Position numbers and translations under genes: made by a program
In this document: in pieces, positions 33,869-43,979 of the stretch
How the letters are laid out: the number at the start of each line of letters is the position of its first letter
How positions within the stretch are numbered: the first letter of the stretch is position 1
The notes under the pieces: generated by a model
Told to the model about the DNA's origin: nothing
Databases searched by the model: none
Seen by the model: the letters and a program-made list of their open reading frames with translations, nothing else
Origin: Paenibacillus harenae
Lineage (GTDB): Bacteria > Bacillota > Bacilli > Paenibacillales > Paenibacillaceae
Reading direction: 5' to 3'
NCBI RefSeq assembly: GCF_030812415.1
Contig: NZ_JAUSST010000004.1
Coordinates: 62,001-126,000, forward strand
Length of the DNA: 64,000 nt

Positions 33869-34375
33869 TTAGTTATCTAGTGCAATGCTGGACAACCATA
33901 GTTGTTTCAAGCCGCCATCGATATCCTTCTCCGTATACTCGAATTTCACCTTGGCTTCTTCAGGCAGAGCATCAATCGCAGCTTTTTGATCTTCCGTTAT
34001 TTGGAATACAGCAGCTCCCGACGCCGTTACGATTTCTATGGAATGGGTATCTACGATACCTGTGAACGTGCCTTTATCCGACTTCGTCTCAGGCGCATTC
34101 GTATCGCCTTCCGAAGCGTTTCCGCCACCGTCGTTCGTGGCATTGTTATCGGTATCGGTATTATCCGAGCCTTCTACATCGGGGTCGACCATGCCGCTTC
34201 CATCCGGCAAATCTTCAACCTGCTGCGGCGGATTATTCGTAGCGTCGGGACTCTGGCTTCCCGTCTTGTTTGAATTGTCTCCTCCGCACGCTGTTGCGGC
34301 GAGCATGACGGCCAGCAATACGGCGCCCGCCGCTGCTGCTTTCGTACGTTTTTTGCGTTTTGATGAGTTCATCAT
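33869..34375 (-). CDS. Lipoprotein with acidic low-complexity linker
   Basis: 168-residue predicted lipoprotein. A basic start, hydrophobic stretch and lipobox L-A-A-T-A-C give a cleavage before Cys. A low-complexity linker rich in Asn, Asp, Gly and Thr (mature residues ~5-75) is followed by an ~80-residue domain (GTFTGIVDTHSIEIVTASGAAVFQI...) of unknown type. The ATG at 34375 has AGGAGG at good spacing; the GTG at 34384 is inside it. First gene of a unit with the epimerase. Confidence 0.8.
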   Translation of the reverse strand: MMNSSKRKKRTKAAAAGAVLLAVMLAATACGGDNSNKTGSQSPDATNNPPQQVEDLPDGSGMVDPDVEGSDNTDTDNNATNDGGGNASEGDTNAPETKSDKGTFTGIVDTHSIEIVTASGAAVFQITEDQKAAIDALPEEAKVKFEYTEKDIDGGLKQLWLSSIALDN

Positions 34376-34538
34376 GTGAACCACCTCCTGAAGTAAATGT
34401 AGCGTAGCGGAATGTTTCTAACTAGCATACGCTAAAAAGTTTGCAATCACTGTTAAGTGTTTGTACCCATATAAACGAATGTTGAATAGCAATGGTTACA
34501 TTTATTTTGTGAGCGCAAGACTATGGAACAAATGAAGA

Positions 34539-34558
34539 AAGCCGCGGATTAGCGGCTT
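34539..34558 (-). terminator. Terminator of yneK-like gene
   Basis: On the minus strand AAGCCGC pairs with GCGGCTT (perfect seven-base stem, six-base loop), followed by TCTT. Confidence 0.55.
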
Positions 34559-34565
34559 CTCCTCA

Positions 34566-35003
34566 TTATTTATTGAGCAAATGTTTATATGGGGCATAGT
34601 CGATGCCCTTGCGGTCAAGAAAGGTTACTAGGCTGCGGTAATCGCGCTTCGGCGTTGCGCGTATGTATCCTTCGATGCAGTGCTCGCGCGTCACGGATTT
34701 TGCACCGTGCTCGATGGCCACTTGGCCGATCTTGGCTGCAATGGAATGTTTAGCTATATCGCGAAAGGCGCTGGGGACAGGGGAGACGAGTTCGTCAAGC
34801 AGCGACTTGGAGTCGTCGTTCCACATGCTGCGGCTGCGTTCGACCCAATAGTTTTGCCAGTCGAGCTTGGACTTGCCGTCCCGCATCGGAAGCACCTTCA
34901 GAAATTTTCGAAACATGAAAAATCCGCCAACCGACATAGCTCCGACCATGACAATTGCCCAAAAGACAATAAAATACATAAACCAATCGGGAGTACCCTT
35001 CAT
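34566..35003 (-). CDS. yneK: YneK-like DUF2621 protein
   Basis: 145-residue membrane-anchored protein. The N-terminal helix (WFMYFIVFWAIVMVGAMSVGGFFMF) is followed by a cytosolic domain with KLDWQNYWVERSRSMW and ATPKRDYRSLVTFLDRKGID, matching the DUF2621 family of spore-formers. Function unknown. GAGGTG spaced ten bases from the ATG at 35003 favours this start over 35012. Confidence 0.82.
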   Translation of the reverse strand: MKGTPDWFMYFIVFWAIVMVGAMSVGGFFMFRKFLKVLPMRDGKSKLDWQNYWVERSRSMWNDDSKSLLDELVSPVPSAFRDIAKHSIAAKIGQVAIEHGAKSVTREHCIEGYIRATPKRDYRSLVTFLDRKGIDYAPYKHLLNK

Positions 35004-35104
35004 CGTTAACATTCACCTCACAAACGAATTATACCGTATTCCTAGATTTATTTCGACATTCCTTGTAAAATAGGGAGAATCAACGAAAAAGGGGCGGTTA
35101 AAGG

Positions 35105-36235
35105 ATGCTAAAAATAGGTTCCCATGTATCGTTTTCGGACAAGGGGCTGCTTAACGCGGCTCAAGAAGCAGTGTCATATGGCTCAAGCACATTCATGATC
35201 TACACCGGAGCGCCGCAGAATACGAGGCGCAAGCCGATTGATGCGTTATATATTGAAGAAGGCAAAGCGGAAATGGAAGCGGCGGGCATTAATGAAATCG
35301 TCGTACATGCGCCGTATATCATTAATTTGGGCTCTTACAAGGAAGATACGTTCGAGCTCGCTGTCAACTTCCTTCAGGAGGAAATACGCCGTACCGATAA
35401 GATCGGCGTACGCAATATCGTGCTTCACCCGGGAGCTTATACCGATAAGGACGCTGAGTTCGGCATTGCCCGTATTGCAGATGGCCTCAATCAAGTACTA
35501 GAAGGCACGAAGGAAACGAACGTTAATATCGCGCTGGAGACGATGGCCGGCAAAGGCACCGAAATCGGCCGGAGCTTCGAGGAAATAGCGGCAATTATCG
35601 ATAAGGTTCAATACAACGAGCGTCTAACGGTATGCATGGATACATGCCATATGCACGACGCAGGCTACGACCTCATTGGCGATCTGGACGGCGTAATGGA
35701 GAAGTTCGATCGTACGGTAGGTCTGAACCGCGTGGCAGTCGTCCATATTAATGATAGCAAAAACCCGGTTGGCGCAGGCAAAGACCGTCACGCACCGGTC
35801 GGCGCAGGCTGGTTAGGTCACGACGCGATCAAAAATATCGTGCATCACGAGGCGCTCCAAGGCCGTCCGTTCATTCTCGAGACGCCTTGGATCGGCAAGC
35901 AGGACAAAACGGAGCGTCCGATGTACGAGGCGGAGATCGCGCTGCTTCGCGGCGACGCCCGCGCACGACTAGGCGAGTCGTTCTTCGAGGACGTGGAGCG
36001 TCTGCATCATTTCTTCGGCAAGCAGGACATCGATTCCAGACTTTATGTGCTGTCGGTGTGGGAGCTGCTCAAGAACGACGCAAAGGCGAAGAAAGCCGAT
36101 CCGCGCGAACCGATGGAACGTTTGTACGATCTTGTGATGGCGGATAACCCGCTTGCTTCTTCATTGTCGGAGGAGCAAGTCAACCAGCGGATTACAGCTT
36201 GGTTCGGCGGCAAGCATCTGCTTGCTACGGTATAA
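35105..36235 (+). CDS. nfo: Endonuclease IV with a C-terminal extension
   Basis: 376-residue AP endonuclease that cuts 5' of abasic sites in base-excision repair. The TIM-barrel metal ligands are visible in [65 protein letters not shown] and FILETPW. Typical members are about 280-300 residues; here ~94 extra residues follow the barrel, helical and charged ([17 protein letters not shown]..., [20 protein letters not shown]...). No metal motif is seen in the extension. Spore-formers use this enzyme during outgrowth (established for B. subtilis Nfo). Confidence 0.92.
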   Translation: MLKIGSHVSFSDKGLLNAAQEAVSYGSSTFMIYTGAPQNTRRKPIDALYIEEGKAEMEAAGINEIVVHAPYIINLGSYKEDTFELAVNFLQEEIRRTDKIGVRNIVLHPGAYTDKDAEFGIARIADGLNQVLEGTKETNVNIALETMAGKGTEIGRSFEEIAAIIDKVQYNERLTVCMDTCHMHDAGYDLIGDLDGVMEKFDRTVGLNRVAVVHINDSKNPVGAGKDRHAPVGAGWLGHDAIKNIVHHEALQGRPFILETPWIGKQDKTERPMYEAEIALLRGDARARLGESFFEDVERLHHFFGKQDIDSRLYVLSVWELLKNDAKAKKADPREPMERLYDLVMADNPLASSLSEEQVNQRITAWFGGKHLLATV

Positions 36236-36274
36236 GCGAGTCCAAATCTAATAGAGCAAAGGAAGTAAACGTAG

Positions 36275-37177
36275 ATGTCATCACAATTCAATCAATCTCA
36301 AAACGCTGCATCGGCAGCCGATAAGAGCGGACGCGCCCGGATGCTGATCTCTTGTCCGGACCGTCCGGGCATTGTCGCTGCGGTGTCGCATTTCCTATAC
36401 GAGCATGGGGCTAACATTGTCCAGTCCGATCAATATTCGATGGATCCGGAGGGCGGCATGTTCTTTATTCGTTTCGAGTTCGATCTGAATGATCTGGATC
36501 GCGAATTGCCGGTATTGGTCGAGGATTTCGCAAGAGTGGCCGACCGCTTCGACATGAAATGGCATACGTTCCGCGCCAGCCGCAAGAAACGCCTCGCTAT
36601 CTTCGTATCGAAGGAGGATCATTGTCTGCTTGAGCTGTTGTGGCAATGGAAGGCAGGAGATCTGGACGCCGACATATCGATGGTCATCAGCAATCATCTG
36701 GACATGCAGGAGATGGTTCAATCGTTCGGTATTCCGTACCATCACATTCCGGTAACGGCCGACACAAAGGCGGAAGCGGAGAAGAAGCAGATGGAAGTCG
36801 TCGCCGATAAGGCCGACATTATCGTGCTTGCCCGTTATATGCAAATCATCTCGCCGAAGTTCATCGAGCAATTCCCGAATCGCATTATCAACATCCATCA
36901 CTCGTTCCTGCCTGCGTTCGTCGGCGGCAAGCCGTACGCGCAGGCTTATACGCGCGGAGTTAAGCTGATCGGAGCAACGGCTCACTATGTAACGGAAGAG
37001 CTGGACGGCGGGCCGATTATCGAGCAGGACGTCGAGCGGGTCAGCCATCGCGATAACGTGAACGAGCTTAAGCGAATCGGGCGCACGATCGAGCGCGTCG
37101 TCCTTGCCCGCGCCGTGAAGTGGCATATCGAAGACCGGGTCATTGTACACCAGAACAAAACGGTTGTATTCAACTAG
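36275..37177 (+). CDS. purU: Formyltetrahydrofolate deformylase
   Basis: 300-residue enzyme that hydrolyses 10-formyl-THF to formate and THF. Residues about 20-95 are an ACT domain (LISCPDRPGIVAAVSHFLYEHGANI). Residues 100-290 are a formyltransferase fold with the catalytic Asn/His in INIHHSFLPAFVGGKPY and Asp in ELDGGPIIEQDV. A GGAAG site precedes the ATG. It lies 39 bases after nfo, possibly co-transcribed. It balances one-carbon pools for purine synthesis. Confidence 0.95.
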   Translation: MSSQFNQSQNAASAADKSGRARMLISCPDRPGIVAAVSHFLYEHGANIVQSDQYSMDPEGGMFFIRFEFDLNDLDRELPVLVEDFARVADRFDMKWHTFRASRKKRLAIFVSKEDHCLLELLWQWKAGDLDADISMVISNHLDMQEMVQSFGIPYHHIPVTADTKAEAEKKQMEVVADKADIIVLARYMQIISPKFIEQFPNRIINIHHSFLPAFVGGKPYAQAYTRGVKLIGATAHYVTEELDGGPIIEQDVERVSHRDNVNELKRIGRTIERVVLARAVKWHIEDRVIVHQNKTVVFN

Positions 37178-37512
37178 TCCGATCATTTTAGGATGGAAAA
37201 CAGCCCACCGGAGTGATACAATGTTCAAAGTTGTTATTAGGCTGAGAAGAAACGACTACGATGTCCTTTTTTAGGACAAAGTGTTTCGTGAAAAATATAG
37301 GCGCAAGTATATGGGGAAAACTTATACATTCCTATGTTCAAGGTGAAACGGCTGATGCCGTCCCTAGGCGGCACGGCGCGTTTCTTCCGAAGAAGCATAA
37401 GCATAGTATAGGGTGAAACTTATACTTTCTTATACTTTTAATAAGACCGTATCGTTCATGTGCAATTGTGAAACGATAACAAATTAGATTCAACTATTAG
37501 GAGGAAATAGGA
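37178..37512. promoter_or_regulatory. Control region upstream of tkt
   Basis: 335 bases with no gene. Four structures stand out: a hairpin TGTCCT-T5-AGGACA (37262-37278); two similar sites, GTATA-11-TATAC (37307-37327) and GTATA-10-TATAC (37406-37425), both with G-rich then AAACT spacers and 99 bases apart; and TATCGTT-15-AACGATA (37450-37478) just upstream of the AGGAGG of tkt. The repeated sites look like operators. I could not assign a clear sigma-A promoter. Confidence 0.5.
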
Positions 37513-39531
37513 ATGACTGTTACACAAAAATCGATTGACCAACTGTCGATTGATACGATCCGTACGCTTGCGATCGACTCGATCGAGAAAGCCAAATCCG
37601 GTCACCCGGGCATGCCGATGGGCGCTGCTCCAATGGGGTATCAATTGTTCGCCAAAAATATGAACCATAACCCGTCCAACCCGACTTGGGTTAACCGCGA
37701 CCGTTTCGTATTATCCGCGGGACACGGCTCGATGCTGCTATACAGCCTTCTGCACCTCTCAGGCTACGATCTTCCGATTGAGGAACTGCAAAACTTCCGT
37801 CAATGGGGCTCGCTGACTCCAGGTCACCCGGAGTACGGCCACACCGCCGGCGTTGACGCAACTACGGGTCCGCTTGGACAAGGTATTGCAATGGCTGTCG
37901 GCATGGCAATGGCTGAGGCCCAGCTTGCCGCTACTTATAACAAAGAAGGCCATAACGTTATTAACCACTTCACATACTCGATTTGCGGCGACGGCGACTT
38001 GATGGAAGGCATCTCCCATGAAGCTGCATCGTTCGCAGGCCACCTTGGTCTTGGCAAATTGGTTGTTCTCTATGATTCCAACGACATCTCACTTGACGGC
38101 GAATTGAGCCTTTCCTACTCGGAGAGCGTTCAGAAGCGTTTCGAAGGTTACGGCTGGCAAGTGCTTCGCGTTGAGGACGGCAACGATCTTGACGCGCTGT
38201 CCAAAGCGGTTGCAGAGGCTCAAGCCGATCTGTCCAAACCGACTTTGATCGAAGTTAAAACGGTAATCGGCTACGGCAGCCCGAACAAAGGCGGCAAAGG
38301 CGGTCATGCAGGTCCTCACGGTTCCCCGCTTGGCGTTGACGAAACGAAGCTGACGAAGCAAGCTTACGGCTGGAACGAGGAGCATCAATTCCACGTGCCT
38401 GACGAGGTTCGCGCAAACTTCGCGGAAGTGAAAGCAAACGGCGAGAAAGCTAACGCTGCTTGGGAAGCCGCTTTCGCTGCTTACAAACAAGCATACCCAG
38501 AGCTTGCCGCTCAATTCGAGACAGCAATCGCTGGCGAATTGCCTAAGGGCTGGGATGCTGCGCTTCCTGTCTATACGACGGAAGACAAGCCGGTTTCCAC
38601 ACGCGTCGCTTCCGGTAACGCGCTGAACGGTCTTGCAGCTAACGTGCCTAACCTTGTTGGCGGCTCCGCCGACCTTGAGAGCTCGACAATGACGCACTTG
38701 AAAGGTTTGACGCAATTCAAACCAGGCAGCTACGACGGCCGCAACATCTACTTCGGCGTTCGCGAGTTCGGTATGGCTGCAGCAATGAACGGTATTGCGC
38801 TTCACAGCGGTCTGAAAGTATTCGGCGGTACGTTCTTCGTATTCACCGACTACCTGCGTCCGGCGATCCGACTTGCCGCTCTGATGAAGCTTCCTGTCGT
38901 ATACGTGCTTACGCATGACAGCATCGCCGTCGGCGAAGACGGTCCAACGCATGAGCCGATCGAGCAGCTCGCTTCGATCCGTATCATCCCCGACCTTACG
39001 GTTATCCGTCCTGCCGACGCGAACGAAACTTCCGCGGCATGGGCTTATGCAACGGAGAACACGGATGGTCCGGTAGCGCTCGTTCTAACTCGCCAAAACT
39101 TGCCGATCCTTGAAGGTACGGTTAACAACGTTCGCGAGAACGTAAGCCGTGGTGCTTATGTAGTGTCCGACGCTGCAAACGGCAAGCCGCAAGCGCAAAT
39201 TCTTGCGACGGGCTCCGAGGTTCAATTGGCGGTAGCCGCTCAGAAGGCGCTTGCCGAAGAAGGCATTCAAGTACGCGTCATCAGCATGCCGAGCTGGAAT
39301 CTGTTCGAGAAGCAATCGAAGGAGTACAAAAACTCCGTATTGCTTCCTGAAGTTAAAGCTCGTCTTGCAATCGAAATGGCTCATCCTTTCGGTTGGGAGC
39401 GTTACACGGGCGACCAAGGCGACATCCTTGCGATCGATCGTTTCGGCGCATCGGCTCCTGGCGACCGCGTAATCAAAGAGTACGGCTTCACAGTTGAGAA
39501 CGTTGTTAGCAAAGTGAAAGCATTGCTGTAA
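37513..39531 (+). CDS. tkt: Transketolase
   Basis: 672-residue thiamine-diphosphate enzyme of the pentose phosphate pathway, moving two-carbon units between sugar phosphates. TPP-binding region [33 protein letters not shown], the HP segments [29 protein letters not shown] and the C-terminal [18 protein letters not shown] and [16 protein letters not shown] are diagnostic. AGGAGG sits before the ATG. Fewer rare codons are seen than in its neighbours, as expected for a highly expressed gene. It is followed by ppnP. Confidence 0.97.
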   Translation: MTVTQKSIDQLSIDTIRTLAIDSIEKAKSGHPGMPMGAAPMGYQLFAKNMNHNPSNPTWVNRDRFVLSAGHGSMLLYSLLHLSGYDLPIEELQNFRQWGSLTPGHPEYGHTAGVDATTGPLGQGIAMAVGMAMAEAQLAATYNKEGHNVINHFTYSICGDGDLMEGISHEAASFAGHLGLGKLVVLYDSNDISLDGELSLSYSESVQKRFEGYGWQVLRVEDGNDLDALSKAVAEAQADLSKPTLIEVKTVIGYGSPNKGGKGGHAGPHGSPLGVDETKLTKQAYGWNEEHQFHVPDEVRANFAEVKANGEKANAAWEAAFAAYKQAYPELAAQFETAIAGELPKGWDAALPVYTTEDKPVSTRVASGNALNGLAANVPNLVGGSADLESSTMTHLKGLTQFKPGSYDGRNIYFGVREFGMAAAMNGIALHSGLKVFGGTFFVFTDYLRPAIRLAALMKLPVVYVLTHDSIAVGEDGPTHEPIEQLASIRIIPDLTVIRPADANETSAAWAYATENTDGPVALVLTRQNLPILEGTVNNVRENVSRGAYVVSDAANGKPQAQILATGSEVQLAVAAQKALAEEGIQVRVISMPSWNLFEKQSKEYKNSVLLPEVKARLAIEMAHPFGWERYTGDQGDILAIDRFGASAPGDRVIKEYGFTVENVVSKVKALL

Positions 39532-39583
39532 GAACGGCTTCTCCGCTTTAGCATTCGATAGATAAAGGAGCTTACAAGTACTT

Positions 39584-39901
39584 ATGTCCCAATTCGAAAA
39601 CGTAACAGTAGTCAAAAAAGCGAACGTCTACTTTGACGGCAAAGTAACAAGCCGCGTAGTCGTGTTCCCGGACGGAACGAAAAAAACGCTCGGCATTATG
39701 CTGCCAGGCGAGTATGAGTTCGGTACGGATTGCGTCGAAATCATGGAAATCCTTGCCGGCGACCTGAAAGTGCTGCTTCCTGGCGAAAGCGAATGGCTGC
39801 ACATTCAAGGCGAAGGCGAATTCACCGTACCTGCGAACACGAAGTTCAAGCTTCAAGTCGCTGCGGTATCCGACTACTGCTGCTCGTATATTTACGAGTA
39901 A
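39584..39901 (+). CDS. ppnP: Pyrimidine/purine nucleoside phosphorylase PpnP
   Basis: 105-residue cupin-like enzyme (YaiE family, DUF1255) that splits nucleosides to base and ribose 1-phosphate. The start [21 protein letters not shown] and [25 protein letters not shown] and [11 protein letters not shown] segments are typical. It lies 52 bases after tkt, a sensible link, since ribose 1-phosphate can feed the pentose phosphate pathway. Ends with a terminator at 39920. Confidence 0.92.
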   Translation: MSQFENVTVVKKANVYFDGKVTSRVVVFPDGTKKTLGIMLPGEYEFGTDCVEIMEILAGDLKVLLPGESEWLHIQGEGEFTVPANTKFKLQVAAVSDYCCSYIYE

Positions 39902-39919
39902 GTTAAGTCATACAAGAAT

Positions 39920-39953
39920 GAGGGCTGTACGCTTAGGCGTGCGGCCCTCTTCT
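39920..39953 (+). terminator. Terminator of tkt-ppnP
   Basis: GAGGGC pairs with GCCCTC around an inner ACGC/GCGT stem and is followed by TTCTTCG. Confidence 0.75.
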
Positions 39954-40083
39954 TCGTCTTAAAGAATGCGAAAGCGCAAAATTCGATTTTCCGTGACAAA
40001 GATCGCCGGAATTGAATTGTTTTGGCCTGTGGAATCGGATAAAGTTAATGGAAACAGGATACAGGCTGGGAGGATTACATGCC

Positions 40084-40608
40084 ATGGAACAAAAAAACTA
40101 TACACCGCTTATCGCGATCTTATCGGTTGTGCTGGTCGCCATTATCGCCGTATTGTTCTTCTTGCCGGCTTACGACGGCGAGGTGCATTTTGACGTGACG
40201 ATATTGCCGCTGCTGAATGCGATCTTCAACTGCTTCACATTCATCGCGCTTGTCGTTGCCTTGACCGCTATTCTAAAGAAAAACATTCGCATGCACAAAG
40301 CGTTTATCTTCGCCGCCTTCGGCTCGACGACTCTGTTTCTAATCTCGTATGTGACGTACCACTACTTGACGGAATCAACGAAATACGGCGGCGAAGGCAT
40401 TCTTCGCTCGATTTACTTCTTCGTTCTGCTGACCCATATCGTTCTTGCGATCGTAGTTGTGCCGCTTGCCTTAATGTCGGTCGTAAGAGGGTTGTCGATG
40501 CAGGTAGAGAAGCACCGCAAAATCGCAAGATGGACAATGCCGATCTGGCTGTACGTTAGTTTCACTGGCGTTGTCGTATACCTGATGATTTCGCCTTACT
40601 ACTCCTGA
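40084..40608 (+). CDS. ctaM: DUF420 membrane protein, CtaM-like
   Basis: 174-residue membrane protein with about five helices. DUF420 members such as B. subtilis CtaM (YozB) are needed for function of the haem-A-type cytochrome oxidases (established). Conserved segments are LPLLNAIFNCFTFIAL, KKNIRMHKAFIFAAF, SYVTYHYL, LLTHIVLAIVVVPLAL and HRKIARWTMPIWLYVSFTGVVVYLMI, with His residues that may bind haem. The frame is open from 40012, but GGGAGG ten bases before the ATG at 40084 fixes the start. Transcribed alone. Confidence 0.88.
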   Translation: MEQKNYTPLIAILSVVLVAIIAVLFFLPAYDGEVHFDVTILPLLNAIFNCFTFIALVVALTAILKKNIRMHKAFIFAAFGSTTLFLISYVTYHYLTESTKYGGEGILRSIYFFVLLTHIVLAIVVVPLALMSVVRGLSMQVEKHRKIARWTMPIWLYVSFTGVVVYLMISPYYS

Positions 40609-40624
40609 TACGCTATATCAAAAA

Positions 40625-40666
40625 AGGGGCTGCCTTGGTCGATTAACGACCGAAGGCAGCCCCTTC
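40625..40666. terminator. Bidirectional terminator
   Basis: Perfect 13-base arms AAGGGGCTGCCTT and AAGGCAGCCCCTT with an inner TCG/CGA pairing, between convergent genes. Confidence 0.9.
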
Positions 40667-40674
40667 TCTAGAGG

Positions 40675-41568
40675 TTAGTCGCGTCCGCTCAGCTTGCGAC
40701 CGATCCATTGCTCGTAAGCTTTGCCAACGCTGGCCATATCAAGCGCGCCGAGTCCCATGGCGTCGCCGACTTGGAACAAGCTCTTCGCCGCTTCCAGCAT
40801 CGGCGTAGGTACTTTCAGGCTGTCGGACAACACCGACGACAAGCGCAGATCCTTGAGCATAAGCTCTAGAGAGAATTGAACGTCGTAATTGTCCTCCAAA
40901 ATTTTCGGACCTTTGAGTTCCGCCGTACGGCTCGCCGCTCCGCCCGACTGGACAAGCTCGATGAACGCTGCTCCGTCAATGCCGCCTTTGGCAGCGATCG
41001 CCATGCCTTCGACAAGGGCGACCGCATTGATGCCGACGATTGTATTATGCGCCAGCTTAGCGGTTGCCCCGCTGCCGCTTGCGCCCATTGGAATGACTTT
41101 GCGACCCATCGCAAATAGGATGTCCTGCACGCCGGCAAGCGTCGCTTCCGATCCGCCGACCATGAATACGAGCGTGCCGCCCTCGGCTGCCGGCTTACTT
41201 CCCGTAACAGGAGCATCGAGGAAGCTCGCTCCGAGTCCCTCGGCCGCTTTCGCAAGCTCCAAGGCGAGCGTTGGCGATATAGTGCTGCTGTCAATCAACG
41301 TCATGCCGCTGCGTACGGCTGCGAACACGCCGCTCTCGCCCCAGTAGACTTGTCTAATCGCATCATCGTTGCTAATCATCGTAATGACGATATCCGACGC
41401 AGCCGTTACTTCGAAGGGAGAGCCCAGCTCAGTGGCGCCAAGTCCGATTAGCTCGCTTGCTCTGCCCGGTGTACGGTTATATACGCTTACCTGATGGCCT
41501 TTGCGCAGCAAATTAGCCGCCATGCCGATACCCATTACGCCTAACCCGATAAATCCAATTTTTTTCAT
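40675..41568 (-). CDS. NAD(P)-dependent beta-hydroxyacid dehydrogenase (GarR/HIBADH family)
   Basis: 297-residue oxidoreductase of the 3-hydroxyisobutyrate/tartronate-semialdehyde reductase family. The Rossmann start is GFIGLGVMGIGMAANLLRKGHQVSVYNR. The substrate region is FLDAPVTGSKPAAEGGTL and the catalytic lysine is in GSGATAKLAHNTIVG. Specificity within the family cannot be read from sequence. GGAGG precedes the ATG. It is divergent from pgi. Confidence 0.9.
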   Translation of the reverse strand: MKKIGFIGLGVMGIGMAANLLRKGHQVSVYNRTPGRASELIGLGATELGSPFEVTAASDIVITMISNDDAIRQVYWGESGVFAAVRSGMTLIDSSTISPTLALELAKAAEGLGASFLDAPVTGSKPAAEGGTLVFMVGGSEATLAGVQDILFAMGRKVIPMGASGSGATAKLAHNTIVGINAVALVEGMAIAAKGGIDGAAFIELVQSGGAASRTAELKGPKILEDNYDVQFSLELMLKDLRLSSVLSDSLKVPTPMLEAAKSLFQVGDAMGLGALDMASVGKAYEQWIGRKLSGRD

Positions 41569-41751
41569 AATGATTTCCTCCGATTTCCAAATGGCTTTTG
41601 CATCAATTATACATCCACTTTAAAAAGTTTTCATGGTTTGCGAGCTTGTTTTTATATGGTAAATCCGATATTCTAAATGCTGAGTTGCAAATCGTTATCA
41701 TAACACTGGTTATCCGCATGCTTGACCAAAACCTAGGAGGTCTTAATTTCC

Positions 41752-43101
41752 ATGAGCAAAACAGTAAAGTTCGACTACAGCAAAGCGCTGACTTTCGTCG
41801 GTCAGAACGAGCTTGATAACCTTGCAGGCGCGGTACGCCTCGCACACGAACAATTACATAATGGCACGGGAGCAGGCTCGGATTACTTGGGCTGGATCGA
41901 TCTTCCGACCAATTACGATAAAGAAGAGTTCGCTCGCATCAAACAAGCGGCAGACAAAATCAAATCCGATTCCGAGGTGCTGATCGTCATCGGCATCGGC
42001 GGCTCGTACCTTGGCGCGCGCGCGGCGATCGAGATGCTGTCGCATTCGTTCTATAATATTTTGCCGAAGGAACAGCGCAAGACGCCTCAGATCCTGTTTG
42101 CAGGCAACAACATCAGCTCAAACTACGTGACCCACCTGCTGCAGCTGGTAGAAGGCCGCGACTGGTCGATCAACGTCATTTCGAAATCCGGCACGACGAC
42201 GGAGCCGGCAATCGCATTCCGCGTATTCCGCGCTGCGCTGGAGAAGAAATACGGCAAGGAGGAAGCGCGCAAGCGCATCTACGCTACGACCGATGCTTCC
42301 AAGGGCGCACTGAAGAAGCTGTCGAGCGAAGAGGGCTACGAATCGTTCATCATTCCTGACGACGTGGGCGGACGTTATTCCGTGCTGACTGCCGTTGGCT
42401 TGCTGCCGATCGCCGCTGCCGGCATCGATATCGATGCGATGATGCAAGGCGCTGCCGACGCGTCCAAAGAATATGCGAACCCGAATCTCGCGGAGAACGA
42501 GGCATACCAATATGCGGCAGCCCGCAACGCGCTCTACCGCAAAGGGAAAGCAACGGAAATTCTCGTCAATTACGAGCCCGCGCTTCACTTCGTGTCGGAG
42601 TGGTGGAAGCAGCTGTACGGCGAGAGCGAAGGCAAAGATTATAAAGGCATCTTCCCGGCAGCGGTTGACTTCTCGACCGATCTGCACTCGATGGGCCAAT
42701 TCATCCAAGAGGGCAACCGCAACATTTTCGAAACGGTTATCCAAGTGAATGAAGTCGCGGAGCAAATTACGATCGAGCATGATTCCGAGGATTTGGACGG
42801 ACTCAACTTCTTGACGGGCAAGACGATGGACTTCGTGAACAAGAAAGCGTTCGAAGGCACGTTGCTTGCGCACACGGACGGCCAAGTGCCGAACCTGATC
42901 GTGAACATCGCCGACATGACGCCGTATTCATTCGGTTATCTGGTCTACTTCTTCGAGAAAGCTTGCGGCATCAGCGGTTACCTGCTCGGCGTTAACCCGT
43001 TCGACCAGCCGGGCGTCGAAGCGTACAAGAAAAACATGTTCGCGCTGCTTGGCAAACCAGGCTTCGAGAAGGAAAAAGCGGAGCTTGAAGCGCGCCTGTA
43101 A
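41752..43101 (+). CDS. pgi: Glucose-6-phosphate isomerase
   Basis: 449-residue glycolytic enzyme converting glucose 6-phosphate and fructose 6-phosphate. Signatures are [49 protein letters not shown] and [16 protein letters not shown]. Length fits the short bacterial form. AGGAGG is present before the ATG. It is followed 26 bases later by the YigZ-type gene and is probably co-transcribed with it. Confidence 0.97.
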   Translation: MSKTVKFDYSKALTFVGQNELDNLAGAVRLAHEQLHNGTGAGSDYLGWIDLPTNYDKEEFARIKQAADKIKSDSEVLIVIGIGGSYLGARAAIEMLSHSFYNILPKEQRKTPQILFAGNNISSNYVTHLLQLVEGRDWSINVISKSGTTTEPAIAFRVFRAALEKKYGKEEARKRIYATTDASKGALKKLSSEEGYESFIIPDDVGGRYSVLTAVGLLPIAAAGIDIDAMMQGAADASKEYANPNLAENEAYQYAAARNALYRKGKATEILVNYEPALHFVSEWWKQLYGESEGKDYKGIFPAAVDFSTDLHSMGQFIQEGNRNIFETVIQVNEVAEQITIEHDSEDLDGLNFLTGKTMDFVNKKAFEGTLLAHTDGQVPNLIVNIADMTPYSFGYLVYFFEKACGISGYLLGVNPFDQPGVEAYKKNMFALLGKPGFEKEKAELEARL

Positions 43102-43126
43102 TCGGCTGCCGCGAGAAGTCTAACCT

Positions 43127-43759
43127 ATGCTGAACAACTATCGGACGGTCCGACAGGAAGCAAGCGCAGAGATCGTGATCAAGAAGTCCCGGTTCATCGG
43201 CTATGCGAAGCCGGTAGAGACGGAAGAAGAAGCGGTAGCCTTCATTGATGAGATCAAGCGGCTGCACCGCCAAGCAACGCATAACTGCTCGGCTTATATG
43301 ATTGGGGAGCGCGATCAGCATCAGAAGGCTTCCGACGATGGCGAGCCGAGCGGAACGGCAGGCAAGCCGATCCTCGAAGTGATTAAGAACAAAGGTCTTA
43401 AAAATGTAGCCGTTGTCGTGACGCGCTACTTCGGCGGCATCATGCTCGGTGCGGGCGGACTTGTCCGCGCTTATACGGACGGCGCGGTGGCGGGTATCGA
43501 GGCTGCCGAGGAGATCGTAAATGTGCTGCACCGGGAAGTGTTCGTTGATGTCGACTACACCTGGTACGGCAAGCTGGAGAACGAGCTGCACGGCAGAGGA
43601 ACGCGTGTCGGCGGTACGGAGTTCACCGATCGCGTAATCGTCCGCTGCCTGCCGGAGGAGCAGGAGGCGGAAGCCTTCATCGCCTGGATGACCGATCTGA
43701 CGCAAGGTCAGGCCGTTATCGGCGAAGGCGAGAGTCTATACTGCATTGAAGGCGAATAA
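43127..43759 (+). CDS. yvyE: YigZ/IMPACT-family protein
   Basis: 210-residue protein of the YigZ family. The N-terminal IMPACT domain has KKSRFIGYAKPVETEEEAVAFI, RQATHNCSAYMIGE and DDGEPSGTAGKPILEVI, then VAVVVTRYFGGIMLGAGGLVRAY. The C-terminal domain is EF-G domain-IV-like. The cellular role in bacteria is not settled; a ribosome-linked role has been suggested for the family. Ends at a strong terminator. Confidence 0.9.
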   Translation: MLNNYRTVRQEASAEIVIKKSRFIGYAKPVETEEEAVAFIDEIKRLHRQATHNCSAYMIGERDQHQKASDDGEPSGTAGKPILEVIKNKGLKNVAVVVTRYFGGIMLGAGGLVRAYTDGAVAGIEAAEEIVNVLHREVFVDVDYTWYGKLENELHGRGTRVGGTEFTDRVIVRCLPEEQEAEAFIAWMTDLTQGQAVIGEGESLYCIEGE

Positions 43760-43763
43760 CATA

Positions 43764-43806
43764 AGGAGGAGCATTGGCGACAGCTGGTCGCCCGTGCTCC
43801 TTTTGT
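43764..43806 (+). terminator. Terminator of pgi-yvyE
   Basis: GGAGCA pairs with TGCTCC around a GCGAC/GTCGC stem and is followed by TTTTGTT. Confidence 0.85.
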
Positions 43807-43863
43807 TCCTTTGTTATCTATAAATTTTCGCAATGATTTTCATCAGAAACTGTTAATTAACCA

Positions 43864-43923
43864 TTGACTGCAACCTTGCCGGGATGCTACATTATTAATA
43901 CCTAGTAACTTAATAGGAATTAT
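43864..43923 (+). promoter_or_regulatory. Promoter of cysTWA-sbp with a CymR-like box
   Basis: TTGACT (43864-43869), 18 bases, TACATT (43888-43893). Just downstream, 43899-43923 contains AATACCTAG...TAATAGGAATTAT, ending in the ATAGGAATT half-site that resembles the CymR motif of sulfur genes in Bacillota (recalled consensus). Repression by sufficient cysteine would fit. Confidence 0.5.
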
Positions 43924-43979
43924 GTTTTTTTCTTTGCTACACCTACGGTACGAACCGATGGTCTGGAGGTTAAGTCACA

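Noticed and set aside
38089-38952. Long minus-strand frame (287 codons) opposite tkt
   Set aside because: It is antisense to a fully conserved transketolase, lacks a ribosome site, and its translation is rich in Arg, His, Val and Cys without any domain.
42118-42885. 255-codon minus-strand frame opposite pgi
   Set aside because: Antisense to conserved pgi; composition is typical of a mirror frame.
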